A stretch of DNA of 64,000 nucleotides, taken from positions 124,001 through 188,000 of the forward strand of contig JAJEKV010000378.1 of the NCBI GenBank assembly GCA_021234155.1, given 5' to 3'. Within the stretch, counting starts at the first letter, position 1; the number at the start of each line of letters is the position of its first letter. The stretch comes from Isoetes taiwanensis (Eukaryota; Streptophyta; Lycopodiopsida; Isoetales; Isoetaceae). Below are positions 54,736 through 64,000 of the stretch, piece after piece. Made by a program: the position numbers and the translations under genes. Below the pieces are notes generated by a model. That model was not told the origin of the DNA. It made no database searches and worked only from the letters and a program-made list of their open reading frames with translations.

Positions 54736-55850
54736 ATTTGAATTTTTGACACGACAAACCTTTATATTTTCTTATGCTAAGGATTAAGTTTGCCCAATTC
54801 GTTTGGTATTTGGGGAGGGTATTCTCGCAATGGTGGAAACTATAATTCTTGTGTTGTATTGTATAGAGAATTGTATGTTTGTGCATGTTTGAGCTGCTTT
54901 TTTGTTTTAAGGGGCAAGTTTCTATTTCAGTGGTGTGTTTGTTTAAGTGAAGTCAATGGTCTGAGGAAGGAAATTTGGAGCTTTCCTTCCGGGGGGAGGC
55001 GAGCAGGGAGGGGTTCTGGTGTGGAGGAAGAGAATGGGATGCAGCAGGCCGGTTTGCAGCCGATTTGCAGGGGGATTTGCAGGCCAATTTGCAGGCGTTT
55101 GAGTGGGGGCAATGGAGCGAGCAGGGAGCTCCGGGCTGTGTTCTTTTGGCCGAAATCAGCCGATTTAGGACAGAAGCCATACATTAGCCAACTTAGGGCA
55201 TATTTTCTTTGTTCTATATTTCAGAAATTGCTCTTGTATTTCTTGAATCTTTGAGTTTGTCGCTTGGTGATGGTGGGTTCAAATCCCATAAGGACAGGGC
55301 TGCAAATCCTCCAGGAAGAGCACATTCGTCTCCTCTGTGCTTTGATTCCTCGCTAGGACTGACACAGGAATTGGGGATCCTTTTCCGCCATAGCCGCAGC
55401 TCTGGGGATGAGAAAATGGAAACTATACAGAGTGCTATCCGCTCCTGATTGTCAGGATTCATTCCGGCAGGCCGCGCTTACGGCTGGGTTTTTTTTTTGG
55501 CTTTTTTCTTTGGCTTCAACCATACGTCCGATCTGCACCTTTGAAATTTGTATGGGTCCTAGCCTTCAAAAAACAGAAGGCCGTTGATGTGGCATAAAGG
55601 GAGGAATATTCCTCCCATGAACGGTCCCAAACGCAAAATGAAAACATCCCATTATTATATTTTCCTATGCTAAGGAGTAAAGGACAAAAAAACGATGCTA
55701 TAAAGTTCAAGGCATTAAGTTTTCACAATTTGTTTCGTATTGGTGGAGGAGCTTCAATTACTATGATTCCTCATGCGTAATCGTATTGTATGCGAAACCA
55801 TATGTTTGAGCAACTTATTTTCATTTAGAGGTCAAATTGCTATTCATGTG
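54736..55850 (+). repeat. Diverged direct duplication, about 200 bp, 920 bp apart
   Basis: The segment around 54760-54930 (TTATATTTTCTTATGCTAAGGA...TTCGTTTGGTATTTGG...TGTATTGTAT..TATGTTTG) recurs at about 55655-55850 (TTATATTTTCCTATGCTAAGGA...TTTGTTTCGTATTGGTGG...). Between them is a GC-rich patch with TTTGCAGGCCGATTTGCAGG-type repeats (55050-55100). Both copies are followed about 400-500 bp later by a polymerase III B-box-like word (GGGTTCAAATCCC near 55270; GGTTTGAATCC near 56168). Confidence 0.6.
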
Positions 55851-55970
55851 TGTTCATCAGGATGGGTTTCTTTGGCATGGTTAGAGAGAAGGAAGGTTAG
55901 AGGTCAAATTGCTATTCCTGTGTGTTCATCCGGATGGGTTTCTTTGGCATGGTTAGAGAGAAGGAAGGCA
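55827..55970 (+). repeat. 72-bp tandem duplication (24 codons)
   Basis: AGAGGTCAAATTGCTATTC... to ...GAGAGAAGGAAGG occurs at 55827 and 55899 with two or three differences. The 72-bp period keeps the frame 55773-56165 open across both units (GQIAIxVCSSGWVSLAWLER twice), but no family is recognised and coding is unproven. Confidence 0.85.
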
Positions 55971-56612
55971 ATGCCCGATTTCTTTGGAGCGAGTTTCCAG
56001 GGGGTGGATAAAATCCCACTTTCTATTTGCATCCTAGGTTCTATTCATTGCTGGGGCGGATCTTGCAGAGTAGGGGCGGCCATTAGAGCAGTGCCAAAGG
56101 CAATCCAGTATGCCTGTGAAGTTGTTTTGTCTGTTGAGAGCTCTGGTGAGACCATTGGGGCCTGAAGGTTTGAATCCTCCAGCTTTCTTTCACTCTTGGC
56201 ATCTTTGTTAGCACTTAATGGAAGAGGCCGCCAGGGCAACAGATGAGCGCTGTGTTTTCTAAAGTGTTATTCTAAGCTGTGATTTTTGGAGCTGGGTGTC
56301 GGTTTCCTGAAGTAGGTGTCAGCCCGCCCCAGCAGTGGCACATGTTTTATTTTGGCAGTCCATAGCCGACGTGTTAGCACTAGCAGCAGAGCGTTCATTC
56401 AAGCACTGACAGTCCATTGATGGATTTTTTTCTTTGCTTCAATGGGTTTTGCATTTTTTCCATTTCAGTGGCTTGTGACAGAAGACGTATCAACACTAGA
56501 ACACAAAATTGTGTTGCATGTATACCTTTTCTACTTTATATTAAAAAAAGGGCAAGCCTGCTTCTTGTGTTAAACCTGTTGGTTCTGTTACAGATAAACT
56601 GTTGAAAGAGTA

Positions 56613-57062
56613 CTATTCAACTTCAGAAAGTTTAGCCTCCTTAAATGCAAGATAATTATCCTCTAGGGTACCACCTGGAAGATTTTCTTCTTCAGAACTT
56701 GCTCCGTAATCCGCAGCTATCCCTACAAGAACAACACCAATTTGGCTGGTAGCTAGTTTGTATTTAGCAAGCACCTCTTCAACATCCTTTTCTACTAGTT
56801 CTCCAGCATATAGTTTTGCTTCAGCATCCTGATCTTCTGTATGGTGATCTTCAGGCTCCTTCTTCTTTGCATCTTCAGCTGCAGCAATCTTTGCCACATT
56901 TCCTGCAAACATTCAATATTAAGGAGAACAAGACTTCAACATTAACTACAAACATGTTGAACATTAACTAATATGCAAATTTGCACTCAGAATTACCAGT
57001 TCTCTTGAGTGCTCCAGGTTTGTTTCTTGCTGACTGTCCAATGCTGCTAGGAGTCTTCCTGT
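56613..57062 (-). CDS. Last two exons of an unknown (-) gene
   Basis: Exon 57062-56997 (66 bp; acceptor TTCTTGCAG, donor CTG^GTAATT) and terminal exon 56902-56613 (acceptor GTTTGCAG, stop TAA/TGA-type end after LSEVE). Phases agree: 1 nt of the first exon completes Gly with the second. The encoded tail starts basic (RKTPSSIGQSARNKP), then Ala/Lys/Glu-rich (AKIAAAEDAKKKEPEDHHTE), and ends with a compact segment (YKLATSQIGVVLVGIAADYG, EENLPGGTLEDNYLAF). No family recognised. Low-complexity charge followed by a conserved-looking C-terminus suggests a nuclear protein, which is inference only. Upstream exons were not found. Confidence 0.6.
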
Positions 57063-57069
57063 CTGCAAG

Positions 57070-58190
57070 AATAATTTAAAATTATTGTAACTTGAAGAAA
57101 AGTTATAATACTAAAACAACCTATGTACCTTTGTGGGAAATATCAAATTTAACGGGGAATTTTATTTGGAGGGTTTTTTTGAAGAGGGCTTAGAGGGTTT
57201 CTTAGAAGAATATTCTTAAGAATATTTTGATGTGGCAGGATGTAAACTACATTAGTTTATTTTTTAATATAGAGCAAAATGCAACCATAAAGTGAGCACA
57301 TTCAAAGTAAATACTCATAATATATTGTAGTGCACAAACCACGCCAACAACTATTACAGAACGGTATGAAACAAGAAATAGCATGCGTGAAATATTCTCC
57401 CATGCATTCTCAAGTAAGGACTCTTTGCTAGACATTAGTTGGATGGTGTCCAAGAAGAATATAAGCTCATGGTTGATAGTCTTGCAAATACGTAAATCAG
57501 ATGGTTGCATGGAATATATACCCATTTCAGTTTTAACATAACATCCAAGCATGTACATGTGGGATGCTTGTAGACCCTTACTTTATATGTTTCTTCTGAC
57601 CTACCACCTTATATTCAACATCCATATGGTGGATATTGGCCTTCTTAGATTCTATATTACATCAATTTGTAAAGCTTGGTTTCAAGGTTGCTTCATGCAT
57701 TCATGCACTTGCCAAAATATTCCATGAAATATAATGAGCTACTTGCAAGAGGAGAAAAAATTGTCACTTGGGGCGATGAGTTACATGGGTTAATCCATCT
57801 AATAGAATAGTTCCCTTTCTGTAATGTTCACAATTCCTCAATAGTGATATCCACCCTGATGGCCACATACCATTTTGTGGACGAGTAGGTGTAGCTATAT
57901 GCCAATAGGCAAATGCTTACATGGAGTATAGAAGCTAAATACTTGAAGATCTTTACTCTATAAGCTTCTCTTGACCTACGAAATATGAAGCTTGTATTTG
58001 ACATCCATATTAAGGGATGTTGACTTTTGTGTATGACCTTGTAGTTGTAAAGTTGGACCTTTGTAGTTGACATTCGTATGAGGGATGTTGACTTTCATGC
58101 ATGTTACATCAAAATGAAGTTGTAAGCATTTCTTATTGGAAGGACGAGAGACAAATTTGATTATTGATCATTTAAAAAAAGTACAATAAT
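57070..58190. other. Stretch without confirmed gene
   Basis: A minus-strand 103-codon frame (57247-57558) with a hydrophobic second half (SYRSVIVVGVVCALQYIMSI) has no supporting splice site or motif. Near 57570-58100 TTGACATCC/ATGTTGACTTT-like words recur. No other structure. Confidence 0.35.
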
Positions 58191-58194
58191 CTAA

Positions 58195-58586
58195 GGGTGA
58201 GATTCCACTGCCGCAGACGGCAGTTCTTTGTTTCACTGGAACTGCCTGCCCTGAAAAAAATGGAACTGCCCTTGCTCGATTCCACTATAAAAAGTGTCTC
58301 TGGCTGAATTGAAGTCGTGGAGCAAATCGATCGGTAATGAAGAATGCCTGTCAAAAATCTAGGCCCGGTAATTTCTTCCCACCCAATTGTCAGGGTCCAT
58401 CCCCTGACAGTTATCCGGCAAATTTTGGCTTCCCCAACCTCTCCCCAATGCTCCACATCATCTCCCCAAACCTAAGCTACCGCCGCTTGTGGAATCAGAG
58501 CACAACTCCGGAAGTTTGTGATCATTCAATTTGATTGGCTTGCTGCTAAAAGCCGGGCACTAACAGCCGGTAGTGGAATCTGGGCC
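58195..58586. mobile_element. MITE, 392 bp, PIF/Harbinger-like
   Basis: Imperfect 19-bp terminal inverted repeat: left GGGTGAGATTCCACTGCCG, right (complement) GGCCCAGATTCCACTACCG, four mismatches. TAA lies before the left end and GTA after the right, so a TAA duplication is at best decayed. The GGGCCAGATT-type end and size favour PIF/Harbinger. GGAACTGCC repeats lie just inside the left end. Confidence 0.6.
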
Positions 58587-58599
58587 GTAGAAACGATTC

Positions 58600-59428
58600 A
58601 AATGTCAAGCTCAATGTCAGTTCGAAATTTTTAAAATTCAGCCCAATATGGTGGATTTCCGAAACTCCAATATGGTGGATTTCCGAAAATTTTTAGAAGC
58701 GAGGCCATTATAGGAGATTTTTATGCCTTGAACATTTCTCTAAGCACCAAATCACGAGGACAAACTAGGGCTTTTAAACCTTTCGCGCTTGCAAAGTACT
58801 AATAAAATGCATCCTTCTATTATATTCCCACTCATTTATGCAGTCTATGTAAATATGGCAACAATAAAGTTGTTTTCTTGCAAGAAAAAGACATGCTAGT
58901 TTAGTTTCCTTCCTCTATACCGAACTTGCATAGATTTACAGCCTGCAATTTAACATATTGTGCAGAATGGGTTCAACAAACTTGGGACATGGCAGCGTTC
59001 TACCACATGGTTACATGTCAAATTTAAATATTGCATTTAAAAATTCAAGAACAATCTCAGGTTGTCCTTTGCACATTGAAATTGCGATATAATGTTTGCT
59101 TGCGTAACCTATATCTGCAAAATAATAAGTTATGAATAATATGATGATTGCAATTCCAGCTTAATGAAAGTTAAAACCTAAATATGATGCTGCTTGTATC
59201 AACTGTGCATTCTATAATTTGTCCACCAGTTTCATGAAGTTTCCTCTTCCAGTTGCCAAAAAAGATACTCTAAAGCTTTTCATCTTCAACATCACGTAAC
59301 ATGTATGTTTGAGGGAAAACTTTCAACATCTTAACACCTAAAAAAGATATGAAAATACTTTAAATGGCAGCAAAACCTTCTTTATTCCATATCTAACTCC
59401 TCCTCTTTCAGTCAGCATTATTCCCACC
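58600..59428. other. Stretch without recognisable gene
   Basis: AATATGGTGGATTTCCGAAA is duplicated at 58648-58690. Otherwise no structure or coding frame was seen. Confidence 0.4.
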
Positions 59429-59779
59429 TCAGTTGCTAGCATGCATATCACTAAAAGTCCTGGACAAGAAAGTGAGGTTAGGCACATCCACTAACACAAG
59501 TTTGCCCACTTCACCTTCTGTCTTTGTGTAGTAATATTTATGGAACCAAATACCACTATCTCGTAGAAAGGACATAGATGTAGCAGGAAATAGCAATTGT
59601 CCAAGGCTAAAATGATGGACCTCCAACACACTCGTTATAGTGTGGACATAAACCTTATCTTTGAAGTCAGAGGAGCAAATACAATTGACTTCCATCTTTG
59701 GAAATTGCGGTCTATTAGCTACTTCTTCTTTGAGCATGTCACTAAGACTATATGCATGTGCAACTAAAACCTCGTCCAC
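59429..59779 (-). CDS. Open frame of unknown protein, possibly 3' exon of the 61.6-kb gene
   Basis: 116 codons, MDEVLVAHAYSLSDMLKEEV at the start and GKLVLVDVPNLTFLSRTFSD near the end, with normal amino-acid variety. It lies on the same strand and downstream of the coiled-coil gene at 60.5-61.6 kb. A further block at about 60235-60325 (ELTSKHKFERVSLVNEL) lies between them. Not recognised. It could be part of one large unknown element or gene. Confidence 0.35.
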   Translation of the reverse strand: MDEVLVAHAYSLSDMLKEEVANRPQFPKMEVNCICSSDFKDKVYVHTITSVLEVHHFSLGQLLFPATSMSFLRDSGIWFHKYYYTKTEGEVGKLVLVDVPNLTFLSRTFSDMHASN

Positions 59780-60466
59780 TTTTCTACCACGTTTCTACCT
59801 GTTTGGCTAATCACAAACCCAACCACTTTAGCCTTTCAATGAGAAGCAACATCATCCAACTTTCTTCTTTTGACAGCATGCTAACCTGATTGACGAGGTC
59901 TCATTGTAATCCATGATTCTAATGAGACGTGCAACTCAATCCAATTACCATTAATGTCCTTGCTAGTTTGCACAATGATGTGGCTAATTTCAGATCGACT
60001 GTTGCCCATCACCTGCATTCACATAGAAATGAATTATCATTAATGTTAAGCTACACCAAATACTTGCTTTGGTATCATGTAAATATATAAAGAGAATGCA
60101 TTGCAAATGATTTAAAAAGCAAGGTCCTACTCTATTCATAAGCCACACTACAACAACAATAAAAAATTCAACAAATAATACACGAGGATCCCTCTTTGAT
60201 TTTGTAACTTGCCCTTTCTGAAAATAATCTAAACGAAGAGCATAATTCATTGACCAACGATACTCTCTCAAACTTATGTTTACTTGTCAATTCCATCTCG
60301 TCCATCTCGTCTGCTTCATAAACCTAGTTCAAAAAATAATGGAGACAATTATTCAAATGCAAACAAAATAAGGGCAATTGTGAGAAACGAGAAGGATTTT
60401 TGAATTATATTACAAATCAAGCTAAACTTCTGAACTAAATCATCAAATACTTAGTTGAGTTATGTA

Positions 60467-61615
60467 CCTGATAAAAGATGACCATGAATTTTAGCAAAGC
60501 TTCCATGTCAAACCAGACATTATTATTTTGATTCAAGCCAATGATGTCACATTCATTGTTCTTATTCTTTGTATTTGCTTTCTGGCTGATTGGAGCACCT
60601 GATTCAATTGAATGCATTCCACCCAAAATGTTGTTAACAGTAAAAATTCTTCTCTTTCTGACACACTCCACAATGTACGGACGAGGCACAACCACTTTTT
60701 TTATCCCCATGTATTTTAGAGCATTTTGAAATGACCTAAACAAACTTCTATACCCTTCTCTACTAATGCAAGATGTATCGCATTTAGCTTGGACTTCGTC
60801 TGCATCGATTTTAGAGGAGACTTCCTTTAAACCCATTTCTATTACACTTCTTCTTAGAGAGACATTCATTGGGTCATTCAACATAGATAAAATCTCTTCC
60901 TTGGTTGCAATGTTTCTCACAAGCTTTCCTATGTTGCTCCTCACTCCCTTCTTCTCCTTTTTTGTGTTGAGCACTCTATTCATGGCATAAATTCTTCTTC
61001 ATGCTACTCCACAAGTTGGATTCAATGCCTCAATTGGTTTTGACTTCCTGTTCCTCTCTCTTCTACCTAAAGGTGTCTTCTTTAAACGTTGCAGCCTTTT
61101 CTCCAAAATCTTCACTTTGGCTTGAGCTGAATTGTAGTTGCTTGTTAAGGTTTTCAGCTCTTTGTTTGTTTGATTCATGACAAAATTCCTCAATACACAA
61201 TCTTGATGCATATGCAAGATTTCTTTCTCAAGCTTTTTTATACTATTCACCGGTTGCTTTTTCTCTTCTGTCACTATGTGCATCTGCTGCTCTCTCTCTC
61301 CTTAATAATTCTCTTTTTGTCTTGCAATATAGAACACAATTGTTGTATGTAGTTCATCATGTTTTCGCAATATCCTAACAAATCAGATTTGCCTTCACAC
61401 ATAAATTTTATGATGCCTGTCACAGAGTTGAAATCATGAAACTGACCTGTCATAGGATCTCTTGGATATATATCTCCTTTTGCCCAAATATCTGCATGCT
61501 TTGCACCCATAATCCTTAGAAGATTTTCATCCAATTTAGGCTTTGATCCACCTTGTCTCCTAGACTAGCTTGGTGCATACTCTTTAGATGGCAAAGACAC
61601 CCGAATATCTGCCAT
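60467..61615 (-). pseudogene. Coiled-coil protein of an unrecognised gene or element
   Basis: Begins MADIRVSLPSKEYAPS (ATG at 61615), has an in-frame TAG, then GGSKPKLDENLLRIMGAKHA, DIYPRDPMTGQFHDFNSVTG and ENMMNYIQQLCSILQDKKR. After a frameshift near 61280 a coiled coil follows (SIKKLEKEILHMHQDCVLRN, AQAKVKILEKRLQRLKK). After a TGA near 61000 the same frame continues as a folded-looking domain (VRNIATKEEILSMLNDPMNV, YRSLFRSFQNALKYMGIKK, VPRPYIVECVRKRRIF, NNVWFDMEALLKFMVIFYQ). It ends at a good donor (ATCAG^GTACAT, 60466). About 380 residues. Three lesions show decay. No family recognised; N-terminus, coiled coil and C-terminal block could be a transposon protein. Confidence 0.5.
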
Positions 61616-62310
61616 TGTTAATCTGCTTTAGAACAAAGAATGCAATCAAGATGCTCGATGCAAAATCCCCTCTCAAGGAATCGAACCTTGAAATTACCAT
61701 GGAGGGAAGAAAATGGCGCCATTCAATCCCGTTGAACTTCTAATTCTGATAATTTCAAAAGAGATTTTAGAGCAAAAAAAAATTGGATTTCATGGAGGAC
61801 CGATCTCTACCTTTGCACCGAGTTCATTTTTTTTGTTTGATCGATAGTCACAGGAGCCAGCATGATACACTATAGAATTAAAAAAAAAAAAATCATGGGT
61901 GCCCGTAAAACATAGAAGCCGACAAGACGAAGTTAAATTAATAAGATTTTTATGACCTAGATATTGTTTGGTGCAATTAATTCATGGTTGATAAGGTTGT
62001 TGAGTAGGGTTGGTAGGTTGTTGAGTGGTTGTTACGTGAGAGCATGATGACATGGAATGACTAGCAATCTGATGTGGCATTTTTCTTAATTGGACAAAAC
62101 TAGATCTCATTCTGCCTCTAATGGACATTATTATTGCATGATGTATAGCAAAAGGCTGGTAGAAGTCTTGCTTTGACAAATAAAAAATGCAATGTAGCGT
62201 GTGATCCTCCCACGTACATTTAAAATATCTACAAATTTGCGTGACTTTATTGGACTCTCGTGTTGGATACGAACAAGGGTGGATGATGCATTCTATATCT
62301 ATTGGCTTGT

Positions 62311-62450
62311 GACATATCACAATTAAGTTAGTTAAGAAATAACCTCATGGCATTAGATGGGATCACAGTTAAGCTGGTGAAGAAATAACCTCACTGGCAT
62401 TAGATTTGGGATCACAGTTAAGCTAATGAAGAAATAACCTCATGGCATTA
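62311..62450 (-). repeat. Tandem repeat, three units of about 50 bp
   Basis: ATCACA(G/A)TTAAG(C/T)T...GAAGAAATAACCTCATGGCATTAGA occurs three times in a row (about 62317, 62362, 62411). The last unit overlaps the end of the (-) open frame at 62423, so the repeats may have extended from an exon border. Confidence 0.9.
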
Positions 62451-62755
62451 GACTTGGATGTTTCTTCAGAGGCAATTGTCTTGTTTAAGAGTTGCGGGTC
62501 AGGAGAGGGCATGAACCAAGGTTCAGGAATATGCATGTTGTTTTTCAAGGTATGCGATAATAGTTCTCTTTGAATAGGATCCATCATACACAATACTGTA
62601 TGTGGTTTCACAAATAGAGCTCCTGGAGGCACTTGTGGCTTAAATCTCAACAACCTTGCATATTCTCTCAATAGATGAAACATATAGACATATATATTTT
62701 CAAAGCTAAGGTCATTCTTGAGGAAGTTTAGCCCATGTTCAAGTACAGTCTCCAC
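62423..62755 (-). CDS. Exon of unknown (-) gene
   Basis: Open stretch after a good acceptor (CTTTATGCAG^GTGGAG, phase 0). It encodes VETVLEHGLNFLKNDLSFEN, YMFHLLREYARLLRFKPQVP, GALFVKPHTVLCMMDPIQRE and IPEPWFMPSPDPQLLNK. Normal codon variety, no internal stop. The 3' border is unclear: a donor-like GAG^GTTATT lies near 62440, or the frame ends at 62423. Not recognised. It may be the upstream part of the coiled-coil gene at 61.6 kb or a separate host gene. Confidence 0.4.
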   Translation of the reverse strand: METVLEHGLNFLKNDLSFENIYVYMFHLLREYARLLRFKPQVPPGALFVKPHTVLCMMDPIQRELLSHTLKNNMHIPEPWFMPSPDPQLLNKTIASEETSKSNAMRLFLH

Positions 62756-62761
62756 CTGCAT

Positions 62762-64000
62762 AAAGCAGGATTAGAAAATATCACTGCTCCTCAAGTTCCA
62801 CCAATGAGTTGTGTGAAATGATGTTGTTATCAGAAAACCAGACTTATATGCTTAAAACAATGAGCACTCACTTCCATGTCAATCCTTATGCATGGACCTA
62901 TAAGTTACACCGATAAACTCTTCCCAATCAATGTATGATGAGTGAAAATATATTCTAGGTAATTGTATAGATATTCTAAGTGGCTCTAAAAGAATAAAGT
63001 GCTAGACAAAAGAAATTTAGCTTAAAGATATCACTGCTTACTTTAGTTGGATGAGCATTGCCCCATTTACCCTGTTTCATTTCCTTCATTCTTGGTTGGT
63101 AATTGAGTATCCACATTTTCCCTAGATTTTCAAGATATGATCAACAGGACCACGTCCTCTAAATTATATGAACAGTAATGTTCACATAAATTGCTTCATA
63201 AGGATATAATTTTGTTCAGTGAAAGTTTTATTCCTTAAATTTTGGTGCCCAAGTCTTTATAGAACTTGTGTTCTAGGATTCTTTTTCTTTGTAGGTCATT
63301 TATGGCATGCAGGAAGAACTCGAGGCGAGGGCAACCCTCTATTGCAATAGCAACTTGTTTCCTTGTGGAGCATTACGTGGAGCAATTATCCTGAATACGA
63401 ATAAGCCATAGGATGCCCTACTTTCGGAGGTTTTGGAGAAAGCATTAAAACTCAAAGATAGCCGGAGTCGAAGGAATAAATATGTCATTTCTCAAACAAG
63501 ATAGATTCACTAGGCATTGAACCTACTGCTTTGCAATGGCTGTTTCCTTTGTCTTGAACGGATACACACAATCTGAGAAGAAATTGGGCTTCTCTATAAA
63601 TGCAATTTCGTTTAATCTTTCAAATTGGAAGTGAATCTACCATTCTTAGATAATCTCTAGTTTTAAAAGTTGAGAACATCAAGGCATTGTTCCTCAAGTA
63701 TGTTATTCCATGCCATTTGAATTAGCATTTTCGAATGATCTAGCAACGAGATGAATCACAAAGCCTAAAAACTGATAACACCCTTAAAACTCTTCTCTAC
63801 ATTCAGATTATTTATGGAATTATGTACAAAATGAGTAATCTAAAAATCACGTATCATGTTGTGGGTCACCAGGGAAAAATGCAACAAACTACAAGATATC
63901 GTTAACATATTTGATATATTTATCAATGTAAAGTCCAAAGACATAAAGATGAAGTAATCAAACTTAGAATGTCTTTTAAACAACTGGAATGAATTTCCAG
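62762..64000. other. Stretch without recognisable gene
   Basis: AT-rich. No exon with supporting splice sites, no terminal repeats and no RNA gene were seen to the end of the window. Confidence 0.4.

Noticed and set aside
55255-55300. Possible tRNA gene around GGTGGGTTCAAATCCCAT
   Set aside because: T-arm stem forms, but no matching acceptor, D or anticodon arm upstream.
61640-61720. tRNA-like T arm (CAAGG-TTCGATT-CCTTG) on the minus strand
   Set aside because: Only about 20 bases separate it from the only possible acceptor strand, so there is no room for D and anticodon arms. At most a tRNA relic.

Overview
The window looks like intergenic, repeat-rich nuclear DNA of a land plant. The evidence is one spliced glycosyltransferase family 29 (sialyltransferase-like) gene with GT-AG introns, an old Ty1/copia element, at least three kinds of LINE, Helitron ends and several MITE families, all in AT-rich DNA with few host exons. 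Remnants carrying DUF7869-type motifs and the heavy repeat load suggest a large seed-free plant genome (fern, lycophyte or bryophyte). That placement is inference; no organelle, rRNA or intact tRNA gene was seen to settle it.

Layout. 1-10 kb is a nested stack. A (+) LINE endonuclease remnant abuts a (-) copia element whose reverse transcriptase (RT) is split by a 633-bp Mutator-like MITE (9-bp target-site duplication, TSD). Next come two (+) LINE RT remnants, a 719-bp Helitron, a hAT MITE and a broken DUF7869-type gene. 10.1-11.7 kb is a composite repeat (minisatellite plus foldback element) that recurs at 38.5-40.0 kb. 12.8-18.1 kb is one nearly complete but dead (-) LINE with two separate hAT MITEs inside its coding region. 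18.6-23 kb holds a degenerate tandem repeat, a Cys-rich (-) exon, a PIF/Harbinger MITE and two protein kinase remnants. 23-28.4 kb is non-coding apart from local duplications and ends at a second Helitron terminus. 28.9-32.1 kb holds a poly(A)-tailed retrosequence and a (+) L1-type LINE that has lost its whole RT by internal deletion. 33.5-36.3 kb has a (-) DUF7869-type remnant and purine-rich repeats. 36.4-48.1 kb contains three more foldback copies, a GC-rich (-) LINE, a broken host-like exon, a possible SINE and a 31-bp-period palindromic array. 48.8-53 kb contains a (-) exon and the GT29 gene. 54.7-57.1 kb has a diverged duplication and the last two exons of an unknown (-) gene. 58-62.8 kb has a MITE and an unrecognised multi-part (-) gene or element.

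The only gene I can name with confidence is the GT29 gene: type II membrane anchor, EGF-like stem, and sialylmotifs L, S, III and VS over three exons. The two-exon (-) gene at 56.6-57.1 kb and the (-) exons at 49.0 and 62.4 kb look like host exons of unknown function. Nearly everything else is mobile DNA, and clean TSDs at several insertions let the order of events be read directly.
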